DNA of 64,000 nt from Berberis thunbergii (GCA_003290165.1 QNQO01006979.1:372001-436000); one strand, 5' to 3'. Positions 1 through 11,975 are shown, counted from the stretch's first letter. Made by a program: numbers and translations. The notes: a model not told the origin generated them from the letters alone.

Positions 1-1413
1 TCGTTGTAGGCACTATCTTTCGCAGAGCTTATCTTCTGCAATGTTCTTGCTTTGAGAGACTACTTTGAATTTTTCAAAAGCTGAAGAAAATACTTTGGGT
101 TTTCCAAAGGCTGAATGTGGATATCCGTGTTTGGAGTCTCTGAATGTTCTGATATTTGCAAAGGTCTGGCACAATATTAGTTGCCATTGTGCATGGTCAC
201 CTGCTTTGGGTGAGCATGTAGTTCTTTTGCTGAGATCTCGTAATTTCTTCTCATTTCACGGAGAAGTAGTACGGATTTCCTACCAAGGGAGATGCCTTGG
301 TGTTACATCGTACCACTTGTGTCTTCGTGTGCTCAAATCCCGTTGTTGACCGATGGTTGATCGAAGTGTCGGTTGATGTGCGTTGACTTCGGGTGTCGTA
401 GCTCTCAGTCACACCTGCCATCGCATATGTGAAAAGTGGTCTCTTTTGACCAAACGATGTGAGATCATGACTATGTCGTTGCTCCTCATCTTCCTTCTTC
501 AAAGCCCTTTGAGGAGGTTGGATAGACGGTGAGATGTCTCTTGAGAAAATCAGCAGCTAGTCGCGAGGTCTACAACACCATTGTACGAGCACTTTCCTGG
601 AGTGATTTGACGAAGCAACCTGATTGTTCAGTCCTTTCAATCCCCTCTTACACTTCGTTGTTGTCTTCGGAAGGGGTTGAACAACTTTTATCTTTGTTAT
701 CATTGGAAAATTATTAGCATCGAAGGGTTTGCAAGTTTTCGTCGGATGCTATACGTAGCAGAATTGTCTAAGAGAGTATTTTACTTCAGTTCACACTATA
801 TTCAGATGCTCAGCTTTTTGTATCCGTCTCAAGGCATTCGAAATATGTAGTCTTTTGTATCTACCTCAAGGTGTTTGCTGTTACATCTTTCCAATAATCA
901 ATAAAGTTTATTTTTCGTAATCCTTTCTTTATATCTTAAATGATTGCAATTCACATAAGCCTTTTTAAAACTAAAACTCAATATTGACTATGGAAAGGGA
1001 AACAAACAACTTAAAGCAAATTAATTGTTGACAGAGAGAAACTGATCCTGGTCTTGAAGTGAATTTGGGTTGCCCTTCGCAGATCGTTTTAGCGGATTGT
1101 CGAGGCGTTACATAGATCATTGAAGAGTAAACCTGGCAGAGGGGCGGACCTCCACGCCGACAGAATGTCGGGGGGATGTGTTCCTGCTTGACGACTCGCT
1201 GAGCGGGAGAGCCTGATTGCTTTCGTACCGCTAATAAATGGTGTTTCTTCCGTCTTTGGGTCACAAGGCTGCCACTAGCTGAATTTGGGAGCACTCTATC
1301 TGTTTCAATGCGGCGTAGTGGCAGCCTTGTGCCATAGGTTGGTCCCCACGTATTGTTCATTCCGAGTGATTAACAGTATACTTAACACACTGGTGAAGGG
1401 TGGAGACCACTGC
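1..1413. other. No gene recognised; possible decayed repeat DNA
   Basis: Several short open frames occur on both strands (for example 65-349 +, 529-717 + and 971-1360 -). None shows a domain, a plausible exon structure or a family I recognise. A consensus-like AATAAA sits near 899-904. The only strong structural signal is the perfect inverted repeat at 1,262-1,331, listed separately. This could be the worn end of a repeat or a non-coding exon region; I cannot decide. Confidence 0.3.
1262..1331. repeat. 16-bp perfect inverted repeat (hairpin)
   Basis: CACAAGGCTGCCACTA at 1262-1277 is followed 38 bp later by its exact reverse complement at 1316-1331. This gives a potential stem-loop. It lies 80 bp from the LTR fragment that begins at 1414. 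It is not a terminator-type structure in a plant context. It may be a relic of a small TIR element or a chance palindrome. Confidence 0.6.
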
Positions 1414-2760
1414 TGTCACACCCCGATTTTTGAAGAAAACAAAAATTCCAAAATCCACGTAGGATTATCCGTTTCTCCAAAACCCGGGACGTGAAGTTCA
1501 ATAACAATATAAACATTTAGCAGCAACAACAATTTAAACATGATTTAATTACTGAAATAAATAAAAACTCTAACTAGGAAATACTGACGTTGCTAGCCCC
1601 ACTAGCGGAACTCCAGTAACGCTGCTCAAAAGTCTCTAAACCTGAAAGACTCATTGGCTACATTTCCAAAGGAATGTATAGCCAAGAAGCAAAAGCTCAC
1701 TTGGACCAGCAATAAAGCTGGTGTGAGTAATCTTCATTCCAAAATCAATAAATTCGCACGTGATAACATCCAACTAAGCATAAACAATAAACAACCACAC
1801 CAGCATGTAGATCATCGATGAGGCAAAATGCCATACAAAGAAAAACACAGTTCAAAGAATTTAGTTCCTCAACGAGGCAATCATGTCATCATCCTATAAA
1901 TTAAATATGCATTTACTTATACTTACACTGTAGAAGTTGACTATGGCAAGTTTGACCAGCATAAATATTAGTGGATTTGTCATCCTGCATGAAAGGGTTA
2001 GAAACAATATAACATAATTTATTAATTAAACAGTTGTCTTCATACAATATTTGACTTGAACATATTATTAATTTTTAACGGATTGATCACTTAGATGATA
2101 CGACATTCGCACCACCTCTGTGCCGATCATACATGCCCGTATGCCTCTCTCATATAAAGAAGGACTACTCCGTCATCCATGCCCAAGTGGGCACACATCA
2201 CATACAGGCATGCATCACCGGATACTCCTAACTATATGAGTAACAAAAAAACCACTCTTGGGCTATCAATGCACATAAAGTCACGTCACATTTTTTACGG
2301 ATAAATATCAAAGCCTATCTTAGGCATAAAAATTCACCTCATTTCCGCAAGACTAACCCGAAGGTTATTTTAGTTTCTCTATAAGAAATAGGCGCTCCAC
2401 CTCCGCAAGACGACCCGCAGGTTATTTAGTTTCTCTATAATAGGGAAAAATAATAAACAAAAGAGGTGTGGTAGTTCTAAGTGATACAATCCCAGGTGAT
2501 TAAAGTTTTTTGGGAATCAAAATTTATCAATATCATCTATTTTTGATATCTTAGAGTTCCTCCACAATGACATTTTGTCATTCATAAGTAAATCAATCCA
2601 CCCATTATTTTGGGGAAATGTGACTATTTCAGATGCATACATTCAGTGTTGGCAACAACATGAGCTACATACTCACCATCCTATAACAGCATAACTAAAA
2701 TATTAATCGATGGATTAGTATGACTTAACAAAACAATAGATTAAGATGTACAATGGTAAT
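1414..2760 (-). mobile_element. LTR fragment, minus orientation, related to the solo LTR at 19,326
   Basis: The segment starts TGTCACACCCCGATTTT. Its reverse complement matches the end of the solo LTR at 22,126, which ends in CGGGGCGTGACA. Similarity continues through recognisable blocks: the 'pink' of GACGGAGTAGTCCTCCTT and CATACGGGCATGTATG, the TATCACTTAGAACTACCACA block and the TGACAAAATGTCATTGTGGA block. It can be followed by eye to about 2,625-2,760. The far end is not found, so the copy is probably truncated or too diverged beyond that point. It is the same family in inverted orientation, about 18 kb away. Confidence 0.75.
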
Positions 2761-5400
2761 TTTAGACAAGACAAGACAATGGTATGCAATGAAATCTACA
2801 TACAACAGATGACAAAATTCACACAAACACATGCACAAGTAAGAGTCCAACCGAAATGAGCATAACGTCAAACAACATATTCACAACTAATCACACCTCC
2901 ATTGAACCACTTTTCTGAACTAATCAAAATTAGAGCTAAGACTACATCCTCAATTAAGCTACTATAAAAAAAACACAAAACGATCATACCACAGTAAACA
3001 TCAAAACCCACCATATAATATAAAAATTAAACCAAACCCATTACACAGAAAGACACAAATTCTATATACATTCAACCAACCCAACATTGTTAAATTCACA
3101 CAAAAATGTATATAAAAGGGAGAATGAAGAAAACTCACAATGTGACTCCCGACCACGCTCACCCATCAAAGTGAAGAAGATGATGTGTCGTTGTTTTTAG
3201 AAAACCAATCACATAAGGATCAACCTACATCCAAGTCCATACCTCTGTTGACCAGCTCAACCTTGGATGGAATCTTATTCAATACCACTTTCGACTTTAA
3301 GAAAGAAACCCTAGGTGGAACCATTTCTTCCAAATCCACTACGAAGGAAAATTCACACGAGCACTAAGAGGTAACTCATTCAATGCTTCAAGCAACTTAA
3401 ATACACTAAGTGTCTATATTGCCATAAGGTCTAAATTAGTTGATTGCCAATAGCCAGTCTTAGGCCGAGGATCAATTTGTTTGCACACTTGATTATGGCA
3501 CAAAACGTAGATCATTCTTTATAAATATTGTCTTCTGAAAAAATTTGGTTTTGAAGATATCAAAATGGGGCTGAATGTCTCCACTTTAATTATAAACTGG
3601 TTAGACTAGTATATGGCTATAACTATAAATCCAACTTTTCCCGATACCGGTTCCGGTAAGTTGCATTTTATTGTGAACTTACGGCTTGATGAAATCACAC
3701 TATGTGATTCTATGAAGCTACGATTTGTTGATGTAATCCATATCACAGAGCTTTTGACTCAATTTGATTCGCGATTCAAAACACACAATTTTAACTTTTT
3801 TAACAACACTGGTGACCTACCTAATCTGATATCCATCTTCATATTTGGGATTAACTAGCTGCCTTGTTTGTTATATTATTAGTAATAAATATCCTATTCC
3901 AGTATCCAACTGAAGCGAACCATCGTGAATTTGATACTTAACTCCATCTAAGTTACTTTGGGGTCAAAACCCATTACACAAAGAAACCTTCAGCTCATGT
4001 GACCTTACATGTTTGAGAATAATTTACACCCTCAAATGACATTTTGAAAGCTAAATGATATTTTGAATCCTAAGCCACTCAACTAGTTTGGTTGAATACA
4101 CATTTATAAAGACTACCAATGACCAGTTCCTACATATAAGCCAGGGATATCTTAGACATAGGGCATTGATCCAAAAAGATTCAATGGAGAAAAAAAAACT
4201 CACGAGCAAATCTAACCATCAGATATGCTGCAAACAACAAAATAACAGCAGACCAAAAAACGCATAAATATCTATCACAGAGCCTAATCGCTACTCTATT
4301 TACTCAAAACTAGACATTGATGAAGTATAAAAGAACAAAAGAAAATTGCTTCACATAAACATGCATTTGAAATCCTTACCAGAATTGAAACGGATAGAGA
4401 TCTCAATTGATTTGCAAAACAAAACTAATGAATCGCGAAAGAGAAATCTCACAATCAATAGATATCATATGAAAACAACGTGCATTAGAGGATTAAACAA
4501 AGGCTCAACCCGTTTAAATGACAGATCTGGATTGAGAGAACAAAACAGTAATAAATGATTAAAAAACAAATCTAGAGAGGATTGAATGAGAAAACTCACA
4601 GATTCAGTTTCTTCTGCATACTCCCAACTATCACCACGGCATTTTTATATTATATGGGAGAAAGTGTTTGTCGACACATGTTTTCTGTCTTCAAGATCCA
4701 ACTAGTCAGATTTTTTACGCCTCTTCCTTCACCAAACTCAGTTTCTCTCAGCTACTTCCTTCTCCTCTCTTCAAGGCTCTTTTCACGCAACCAACAAGAG
4801 TGAGATTCCAACCAAGCTCCTTTCTTCTTCATAAATCAACAGCAGAGTCATCCACGAAGAGCAGCTAGCAGAGAGATTGCAACCAACTTAGAGTCAATCG
4901 CAACCAGAGAAGAAGTTGCAAAGTTTGTAAGGGTTCAAAAACTCACCGAGAGAAACTAATACTTAATTGTCTCGCAATCATAGCAGCTAGCAGAGAGATG
5001 GCATCGAATGCAGTCCCATTAAATGGGGAAGTAACTGATACTAAACTATCTCGCAATCTACATCGTACACGTGGTACGGTGATTTCTCCAACGGAGCCCA
5101 GCCAACTAGTGGGCCTAAGCGAGTGCCCAGCCAGATCCGGCCCAAAAGATGGAAAATGGCCTAGTACATGCAAAAACACAAACGAAGAAGCCCTCAAGCG
5201 CCTGTGGAATGTAGGGCACACCTATAGTGATATTATCAATAAATTCAAGGTATTTACTCTATTAAAATTCCGCCACTGTCCACCAAATCTGAATGAAATT
5301 TGGTCTGGTCAATCTATGGCAATCCGACTCAAGAATCGGACTTACTGACTCGAACCCGTGTCGAACTATTAGGGGAATTTTACAAGTCAGTACACCCAAG
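2761..5400. other. Intergenic, AT-rich; no gene recognised
   Basis: I see no exon series, RNA gene or transposon domain here. Some of it may be the diverged remainder of the minus-orientation LTR that starts at 1,414. The motif GAAAACTCACAA/GAAAACTCACAG recurs at about 3,131 and 4,590. The phrase AGCAGCTAGCAGAGAGAT occurs twice, near 4,860 and 4,982, which suggests local duplication. An open frame at 4,998-5,348 has no recognisable domain. Confidence 0.3.
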
Positions 5401-6690
5401 TTAGACTTACACACCTAAGGCCAAGCTGTGGTCAAATTTGATCAAGGCTTAGTCAGTTCCGACCAATGACGATAGCTTCTAGTCCGCTCTAACGCCTATT
5501 CCACAAAGAGCGGATGATGATGGCTTAGAAAATGGGAGACTAGTCAGTACTCTTAACGCCTGATCAAGACGGCTTGCTAGGGATCATTGTCCAACTATAG
5601 ACAATGGTCACCGAACCCAATCATAGCTTAGTCAGTTTCGACTGATGACGATAGCTTTTGATTTGCTCTAAGACGGTAGTTCGCCAAGCGCGGATGAAAA
5701 TGGCTTAGAAAGTGGGAGCCTGGTTAGCGCTCTTAAGGTATGATCAAGATGGCTTGCTAGGGATCACTGTCAAACTACAGACAATGGTCATTGAACCTGA
5801 TCAAAGCTTAGTCAGTTTCAACTGATGATGATAGCTTTTGATCCGCTTTAAGACCGTAGTTCGTCGAGTGCGGATGAAGATGGCCTAGAAAGTGAGAATC
5901 TAGTTAGCACTCTCAACGCTTGATGACAATGAATTGCCAGGGTTCATTGGCCAACTACAGAAAATGGTCAACGAACCCGACCAAAGTTTAGTCAGTGAGG
6001 ACTGATGACGATAACTTCTAGTCCGCTCTAACGCCTAGTCCGCCAAGAGTGGATGACTATGGCTTAGAAAGTGAGAGTGTAATCAACGTTCTCGACGCCT
6101 GATCAAGATGGCTTGCCAGGGATCATTGTCCAACCATAGACAATGATCGTCGAACCCTACCAATGTATGGTCAGTCCTAACTGATGACGATAACTTTTGG
6201 TCCACTCTAAGACCGTAGTCCACCAAGCGCGGATGAAGATGGCTTAGAAAGTGGGAGTTTATTTAGCGTTCTCAACTCCTGATCATGATGACTTGCTAGG
6301 GATCATTGTCCAACCACAGACATTGTTCGCTGAACCACACCTGAGTTTAGTCAGTTACGACTGATGATGATAACTTCTGGTCCGACCTGAGGCCTAGTTT
6401 GTCAAAAGCAGACAAAGACGATTTGAGAGTCCAGTTTGAGTTCATGAAGCTTAACTCGGATGACTTACAAGGATCACTGTCTGGCCACTTACAGTGATGC
6501 ACACGCTTGACCACAGTCTAGCCAATTCGTTTATACTAGCAATGACAACTATTGGTCTGATCCACAACCTGGTCAGCCAAGGGCGGATTACAATGGAAAA
6601 TTACAAGAGTCAATTACAGCCTGGTCTGAATGATCTGTTGCCAACCAAGATTATTCCCTCGTACGAAGCTTATCCAACTTACAAGACTTG
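5401..6690. repeat. Tandem array, about seven copies of a 180-bp unit
   Basis: The anchor GGGATCATTGTCCAAC (with variants) recurs at about 5,580, 5,760, 5,940, 6,120, 6,300 and 6,470, a spacing of 180, 180, 180, 180 and about 170 bp. Each unit also carries a TTAGTCAGTT..ACTGATGACGATA block and a GCGGATGAAGATGGCTTAGA block in the same order. The copies differ by roughly 10-20 percent by eye, so the array is old. It lies directly 3' (minus orientation) of the decayed coiled-coil ORF at 6,945-7,895. It is therefore best read as the tandem-repeat tract of a gypsy (Tat/Ogre-like) or LARD-type element, not as an independent satellite. Confidence 0.85.
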
Positions 6691-6944
6691 GCCGAGACAA
6701 CTTCTCGATCTCTAAAGAGTATAACCGGAATTGCTTAAACTATCACAACATAAGCCATCAGAACTCCCATCAGCAGATCAACCCTACGGTTTCCTGACTC
6801 GGCAAAATCTCTTATCTAAAGGTTAACACCATGATAAGACAAAGCAAAAAAGGCTAGCAGGAAAAGTCAAAGAATACACAAGTGCAAAGTGTTACTTAAC
6901 ATATCATCTTTCATTGATATCCAAAAAATACAAAGTTTACTCCT

Positions 6945-7895
6945 CGTCAGGAGGAGGTTCAGATACAATGGAACTGGACTTAGTAGGGGGTGCATATGCA
7001 CGCGCTGCCGCTCGGACACCCTGATCTTGATCACCCTCTTCTTCTGATTAATCAGAGGATTCTCCAAACTTCGCAAAGGATACCTCTTTGTAGTAGGAGA
7101 GGTCACAATCAGCGTGTTCCTCTTTCATAAGTTGTAACAGCTCCAGTTTTTTTGCACGACTCTGCTGAACTCGAACGTGCTCTGAGCCTTGAGGAGCTTC
7201 TCTGTGCATACTTTTGACTCAGCGAGCTCTCACTCTTGCTGCTCCAGTTTGCTTGACAAGGCATCAGCTCAAATTATCCTTGACTACACTAAGTCCATTT
7301 TGCGCCAGAAGAAGCTGCTATTATGTTGTCCTCACACTCTTGACATTAAAATCAACATCAGCCTCTAGCTGCTAACAGCGTACAATCTACTTTGAATCCT
7401 TAATGGCATTCTCCGCACTCAAAACTTGCAGCTCAGTCTACGTCTTGGTTGTAGTCTCCTGAGAAGTTGCAAGTCAGGACGGACATGGTTCAGTTCTTCC
7501 TCAGACATGTCCTTTGTGGACACCGCCTCTGCCAAATTGGACTCAAGCATTTCCAAGCGGACCTTCTAATACTCTGATCTTGTCTGCAAGGCTTCCGAAT
7601 CAACAACCGACTGAACAAGCCTCTGATCTTCAAGTTGCTTCTTCAACGATTCAATTTCGTAAAGAGCATCGGAGTACTATTTTTGCAAATTCGCAAAGAC
7701 TCTCTCTATGGTATACACTATCTCATGAGCAGCCTCAATTTTTGTCCCAGGGATGAGAACTTGGTTCAGATATGAAATCCCCAGCATAAGATGTTTCTGC
7801 CCTTTGTCCATATGCTCTCCCAGCGTGTCACCTTCAGGCTTCGGAGCACAATTCGCCAGCCAGTCATTCCATCTACTAATATGTTTTCTAGGGGT
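6945..7895 (-). pseudogene. Decayed coiled-coil ORF of a plant retroelement
   Basis: On the minus strand a reading frame can be followed from about 7,895 to a terminal stop near 6,945. It is broken by in-frame stops and at least one frameshift. Readable pieces include NDWLANCAPKPEGDTLGEHM, then LNQVLIPGTKIEAAHEIVYT, then a heptad-rich stretch (IESLKKQLEDQRLVQS, LEMLESNLAEAVST) and an acidic tail (SEEEGDQDQG ending PPPDEE). The long coiled coil with an acidic C-terminus resembles gag-like or extra ORFs of large plant gypsy/LARD elements. I infer that class from the style of the sequence and from the adjacent tandem repeats. No RT or integrase is visible nearby. Confidence 0.6.
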
Positions 7896-7899
7896 ATAT

Positions 7900-8590
7900 T
7901 TGGGAGTTTTATATGGGGTGAGAAGAGATTTGCAGTGATGGTGGTTAGTGGCAGCGGCCTGGTGGGGTTGTGGATTGGAGAAGAGATGTAGTAGTGACGT
8001 GGGTTTAGTTGTAGGGATGGAGAGGGTGGGATGATACTTTAGTTTTTTTTTTAATTATCAGCACTAATTTTGTTTTGAAATACGTTTTTATCTCGAGGTT
8101 CTCCGAGTCCATTAGATTCCCGTCAAGATTGATTTTTGTTTTAAAAATCTTGACATTTGATTTTTTCGAGGGCAATATTGATACAATAAAATATCTTTGC
8201 TAGTCAACTAGGTTAACTATGCCATTTTGGACTCAGACTCAAAATAGTTTTCAAAATGGACCCCAAAATCTATATAATAAATCGAATGGACCCCAAATTC
8301 AAAACCCTAATAATAAATTTATTTTTATTTTGTTTACTTCTCAAAAGTTGGCAATAGCATTGAGCTAAATTTTCATTATATGTTTTTCTTCACACTGACA
8401 TTCAATATAAGCATGTGCATGTAGGAATGTAATTGCACAAGATATACTTCTTAACATGCATGCCAATTACTATAATAGAAACACTGAACATACCTACAAT
8501 AACTTAAAATTATTGTTTTAATTGTTTTTAAACATTTATAAGGCTCATTCATATGAAAAAATTTCAATAACATATACGAGCTAAGTACAT
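7900..8590. other. Intergenic spacer
   Basis: About 700 bp of AT-rich sequence between the retroelement relic and the 3' end of the defensin-like gene. The poly(A) site of that gene must lie here, but I cannot place it. Nothing else is recognised. Confidence 0.4.
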
Positions 8591-8595
8591 GAAGC

Positions 8596-8958
8596 TCAAT
8601 CACAAGTTCTGTCGCAAAGACAATTGGGTGGAACGGGATGTGGCATAGTCACGCAGTGTCCTCCTGTATATTTAGCGTTAATGCAATGCTGATTGCATTC
8701 AACATCTGTTGTACAAATTTCTATCCCCACCGGGCATGGTATCGCATCTGCCTTGAGCACCAATTTGTCACCTAATATACAATAATAAAGATTAATTTTT
8801 AAAATAATATGAATAAGGAAAAAAAAATGAAAATTTGCAAACCGGCAAAAGCAAAGAGAAACATGAGCAGAAGAAAATGAAGATTCAAGTTTAAATATAC
8901 CTAAGGGAAAAGCCAGAAGAATCAAGAAGAAGGAAAGGATGAGCGACAACTTTGCCAT
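8596..8958 (-). CDS. Defensin-like (DEFL/LCR) secreted cysteine-rich peptide
   Basis: Two coding exons on the minus strand: 8901-8958 (58 nt) and 8596-8771 (176 nt). They are separated by a 129-bp intron with a GT donor (TTAG|GTATAT) and an AG acceptor (ATTAG|GTGAC). The spliced product is 77 aa. Exon 1 encodes an N-terminal hydrophobic signal peptide (MAKLSLILSFFLILLAFPLG). Exon 2 encodes the mature domain with eight cysteines spaced C-x6-C-x5-C-x3-C-x9-C-x10-C-x-C-x3-C. A Gly precedes the fifth Cys (gamma-core like). The CxxxC plus CxC arrangement is the plant CS-alpha-beta defensin-like fold, expected to form four disulfides. An intron right after the signal peptide is usual in this family. 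The product would be secreted to the apoplast, in defence or reproductive signalling; the exact role cannot be told. The reading frame is intact, and a TATA box lies 46 bp upstream. Confidence 0.88.
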   Translation of the reverse strand: MAKLSLILSFFLILLAFPLGIFKLESSFSSAHVSLCFCRFANFHFFFLIHIILKINLYYCILGDKLVLKADAIPCPVGIEICTTDVECNQHCINAKYTGGHCVTMPHPVPPNCLCDRTCD

Positions 8959-9003
8959 TTTTCAACAACTGGTGATACGAATAAAATTTTGCATCGCTTG
9001 ACA

Positions 9004-9010
9004 TTATATA
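9004..9010 (-). promoter_or_regulatory. TATA box of the defensin-like gene
   Basis: Minus-strand TATATAA at 9010-9004, about 46 bp before the ATG at 8958. This position implies a very short 5' leader. Confidence 0.6.
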
Positions 9011-9786
9011 GTTAAATTTTCTGTTATTAAAGTTAAGATTTCAACGAATTTGGAAAAAAAAAATATGAACTTTGACCCCAAATATTTTTTAACGAGTTCG
9101 GACCATACTTGATTTTTTAATGAATTTGGACTATATTCACTCTTCCTTTAAGTTCAGAATTCAAATTTAGGCATTTAAGTAAACCAATTCTTTATTGTAA
9201 TGGTCAACTTTCATTCTTTATTGTTAATCTGTGTGTGAATAGTGAATGATGAAAAAATAAAAATTTTGATTTTGGTTACTTGCAACTATTAACAATTCAT
9301 TCATTCTTAATTAATTTGTGAACAATAGATGATAATAAAAATATTCTCAATTAATGTGAAAATAAAATTAAGAAATTTTGGTTATAATAATTAAAGCATT
9401 CTATGACCTGATTACTAAGAGTATCTTCAGTAGTTTCTACCAAAATGTCCTTCTAAACATTGTTTAGTAATTTCTTTGTCTAGTGGTACAACTTAGCAGG
9501 TTTGTTAAAATTTGTTATCCCCAGGACCCAGTAACCCATACAAAAAGGGTCGAGTTGACCAATTAATTTTTTGAAATTATTAGTTTATACCTATTAGAGT
9601 TTGACCATCATTTTAAAAACTAATTGAATCTAACACTCATTTTCAGACGGCACCGTTAAGTCCACGTCATTCACTGGTCAAGGCTAATTTTTGAACCATT
9701 TTACCCTAAAATTCAAAATTGCCCCACCCCTAAATCTCAACCCCCATTGCCACCACCTCTACAGATGGAACCCCCTAGCCATTGTC
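9011..9786. other. Intergenic, AT-rich; nothing recognised
   Basis: The upstream region of the defensin-like gene. It contains AT-rich repeats of AATTAATTTGTGAA type but no coding signal. Confidence 0.4.
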
Positions 9787-10318
9787 TTTTTTTTTTTTTT
9801 TTTGAAAAAAGGTTGTAGATTTCAGTGGTTCCAAATTTCCACAAATGTAGGAAACAAATGAGAAACTATCAACTAAACAATTTCTTTAAAACAAGTCCAG
9901 TTGAAAGTTATTTACTGTTTAAGCTTTTTGTTAACAAAAACATTAGGACAAACAGATGCATGGACTGACTTTGCAATCTATGCTTACTAAAGGTAGTAAT
10001 TTACTCCTTTGCTTGAGACTCCCCAGATTCAATAGTTTGATCATCTTTCTTTGGGTGAGAAGTAATTGTTTCCAGCGTCTGGTAGAATTCCTCTGGCAAT
10101 GTACGTAATCGGTGTAGAGAATCGTGCTTAGGGACTGGAACATCTTTCTCAATAACCTCGCATTCATAATCATCTGAACACCCCATGGATTCCATTTGAT
10201 CATCTTGTCAATGAGAATGAGCTTATCTTGAGCCTCTTCAATGAGCTCATCGACCAGCCCACACCTGATCTTCTCCCAATCCTCCTCCTCCTGACACACC
10301 TTCAACCTGTGCCTCGTA
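9787..10318 (-). pseudogene. Probable processed (retro-)pseudogene fragment, parent unknown
   Basis: A minus-strand coding-like segment begins near 10,318 (EEEDWEKIRCGLVDELIEEA). It shifts frame near 10,195 and continues as ECEVIEKDVPVPKHDSLHRL.. to a stop near 10,001. About 200 bp of non-coding sequence follows, then a run of 17 T on the plus strand (9787-9803), which is a poly(A) tail in this orientation. A 5'-truncated, intronless coding end followed by a 3' UTR and poly(A) is the pattern of an mRNA copied back into DNA by LINE machinery. I do not recognise the protein. Target duplications were not found. Confidence 0.5.
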
Positions 10319-10559
10319 AATCAGTGTCCTTGAGAGTTAGACAATGAGAAGGAAAATCTAACTTCATAGTTCTTCAATAGTCCTTGACGATTTCAAAGTA
10401 ACTATGATGAAGGAGTTCTTTCGTGGGAAGTAGCTGCACCATTTCCTTTCATGGATTTACTAGAGTTTTTCGGACCCAGATTGATTATTGTGGTAACATC
10501 CATCAGACTTATAACTCAAGACAGAATATTAACTGCTCCCCAGCTGAATAAGGATGTAG

Positions 10560-11692
10560 TATAAGGAGATGTGACTTATCTTGCCATTGCACGTCTTGAG
10601 ATAGTAGATGACACTAGTGACACCTCTGAAGAGGTAGCCTAAGGAATTTCCTAGTAAAGCGAAGTCATGTCGATAAACTCCCCAAAACCTTGACTCCTAG
10701 AGGCTTTATCGACCATCAAATTGAACTAGTGTCTAGCGCTGTCCCCATTTAAGGAGTCACATAGAACTGGTAGAACTAAGGAATCAACTAGATGAGCTCT
10801 TGGATTCAATATTCATTCGCCTTTCTAAAATGCCTTATAAGGCACTAGGTTCTCTTTCAACGGAAGCATGATGGGAGCCTTCAACTATGTGTTCATTATA
10901 GAGCATTGAATAACTAGATTGTTAAGAAAAACTAGAGCATTGAATAATGGAAGCATGATGGGATCCTTAAAGACAATCATTTCTAAATAAGGAAAAATGT
11001 TCTTTTGCCAACACACAGGTCAATTTTTCAGGGCACATTGTTGGCAAATGATACATTCATATGGATATGAATAAAGTGAAAGTTATCCAAGATTGAACAA
11101 CACCTACAACAATGTCCCAACTATGATCATTCCTTGGTCTAGCGAACTATTATCTTCAATTCATTAGAGATAACACTAAGCGAGTCCTTATACTGAAGAT
11201 TTTTTGAAACAAAATAGAACATGAGTATGAAACTACAAGTGTGAAACAGCCTTCCCGACTTGCAAAATACAGTCATGTGTTATCCAATATTAGTTTTTCC
11301 AGACATCACAAAACCATTTGAGATACAAATGGATGCCTCATATTATGCTCTTTGTTAATTTTTGTTGCAAAATGGTCACCCCGTGGCCTGTGAGAGCCGA
11401 AAGTTGAATGACCTGAAGACTTGTTAGACAGCTCAAGAAAAGAAATTGTTAGCTATTGTGCATTACTTACGAGTGTGGCGACATTGTCTTTTGGGGTGTC
11501 AAGTCCTTGTCAGGACTGATAACTCTGTTGCAAGTCATTTTCTCACTTAGAAGATGTTCCTCAAATCAATCTCGTTGACAAAATAAGTTGGCCGAATTCA
11601 ATATTGTGTTGGAGTACAAACTAGAGCGAACGAATAATGCAGTTGATGCTCTCAGTTGAATGGCTGATTTTGTTGCTCTGTCACATTCTCAT
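10560..11692 (+). mobile_element. Chromovirus (Ty3/gypsy) relic, RT and RNase H part
   Basis: Plus-strand remnants read in several frames. DVTYLAIARLEIVDD (about 10,567) precedes the pol core. DHQIELV lies near 10,712 and QRKHDGS..VHYRALN near 10,855-10,910, the start of the RT. A KVKVIQDW-like RT end lies near 11,080. The RNase H stretch at 11,330-11,580 reads IQMDAS, GHPVACESRKLND, EKKLLAIVHYLRVWRHC and VLVRTDN. The block ends VDALS at about 11,643, just before the copia element that interrupts it at 11,693. Many stops and frameshifts and a local rearrangement near 10,900-10,980 show it is long dead. The integrase half continues at 16,565. Confidence 0.8.
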
Positions 11693-11972
11693 TGTTAAAA
11701 TTACAACACCAGCTCTTGATCCGAGGCTTGACCAAGTCTTTCGCAATCCAGTTTAGTTATTAAGTTAGTGGGTAGTTCTGGTTTATTATGCGATATAAGT
11801 GGATAACGTGCTTAAGTGCACCGTTAAGTTGTATGCCTATATAAGGCGCTCACTTGCATTGAATAAAATTGTTCCTTTGTAGCATTTTTCTAATGTTGTT
11901 TATTTTCTTCGCTGAGTGTACTCATCCTCTTAATTGAATTTATTATTGTTTGCAATCCTCTTGTGTTTAACA
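11693..11972 (+). repeat. 5' LTR of the copia element
   Basis: Starts TGTTAAAATTACAAC and ends GTGTTTAACA. A TATA-like CCTATATAAGG lies in the middle, and AATAAAATTG lies just downstream as a likely poly(A) signal. It pairs with 16070-16349. Confidence 0.93.
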
Positions 11973-11975
11973 ATC

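Noticed and set aside
971..1360. 129-codon minus-strand open frame
   Set aside because: It spans the perfect inverted repeat and shows no recognisable motif; likely chance.
4998..5348. 116-codon open frame starting MASNAV
   Set aside because: No domain, no exon partners and a composition like the surrounding repeats. Not supported as a gene.
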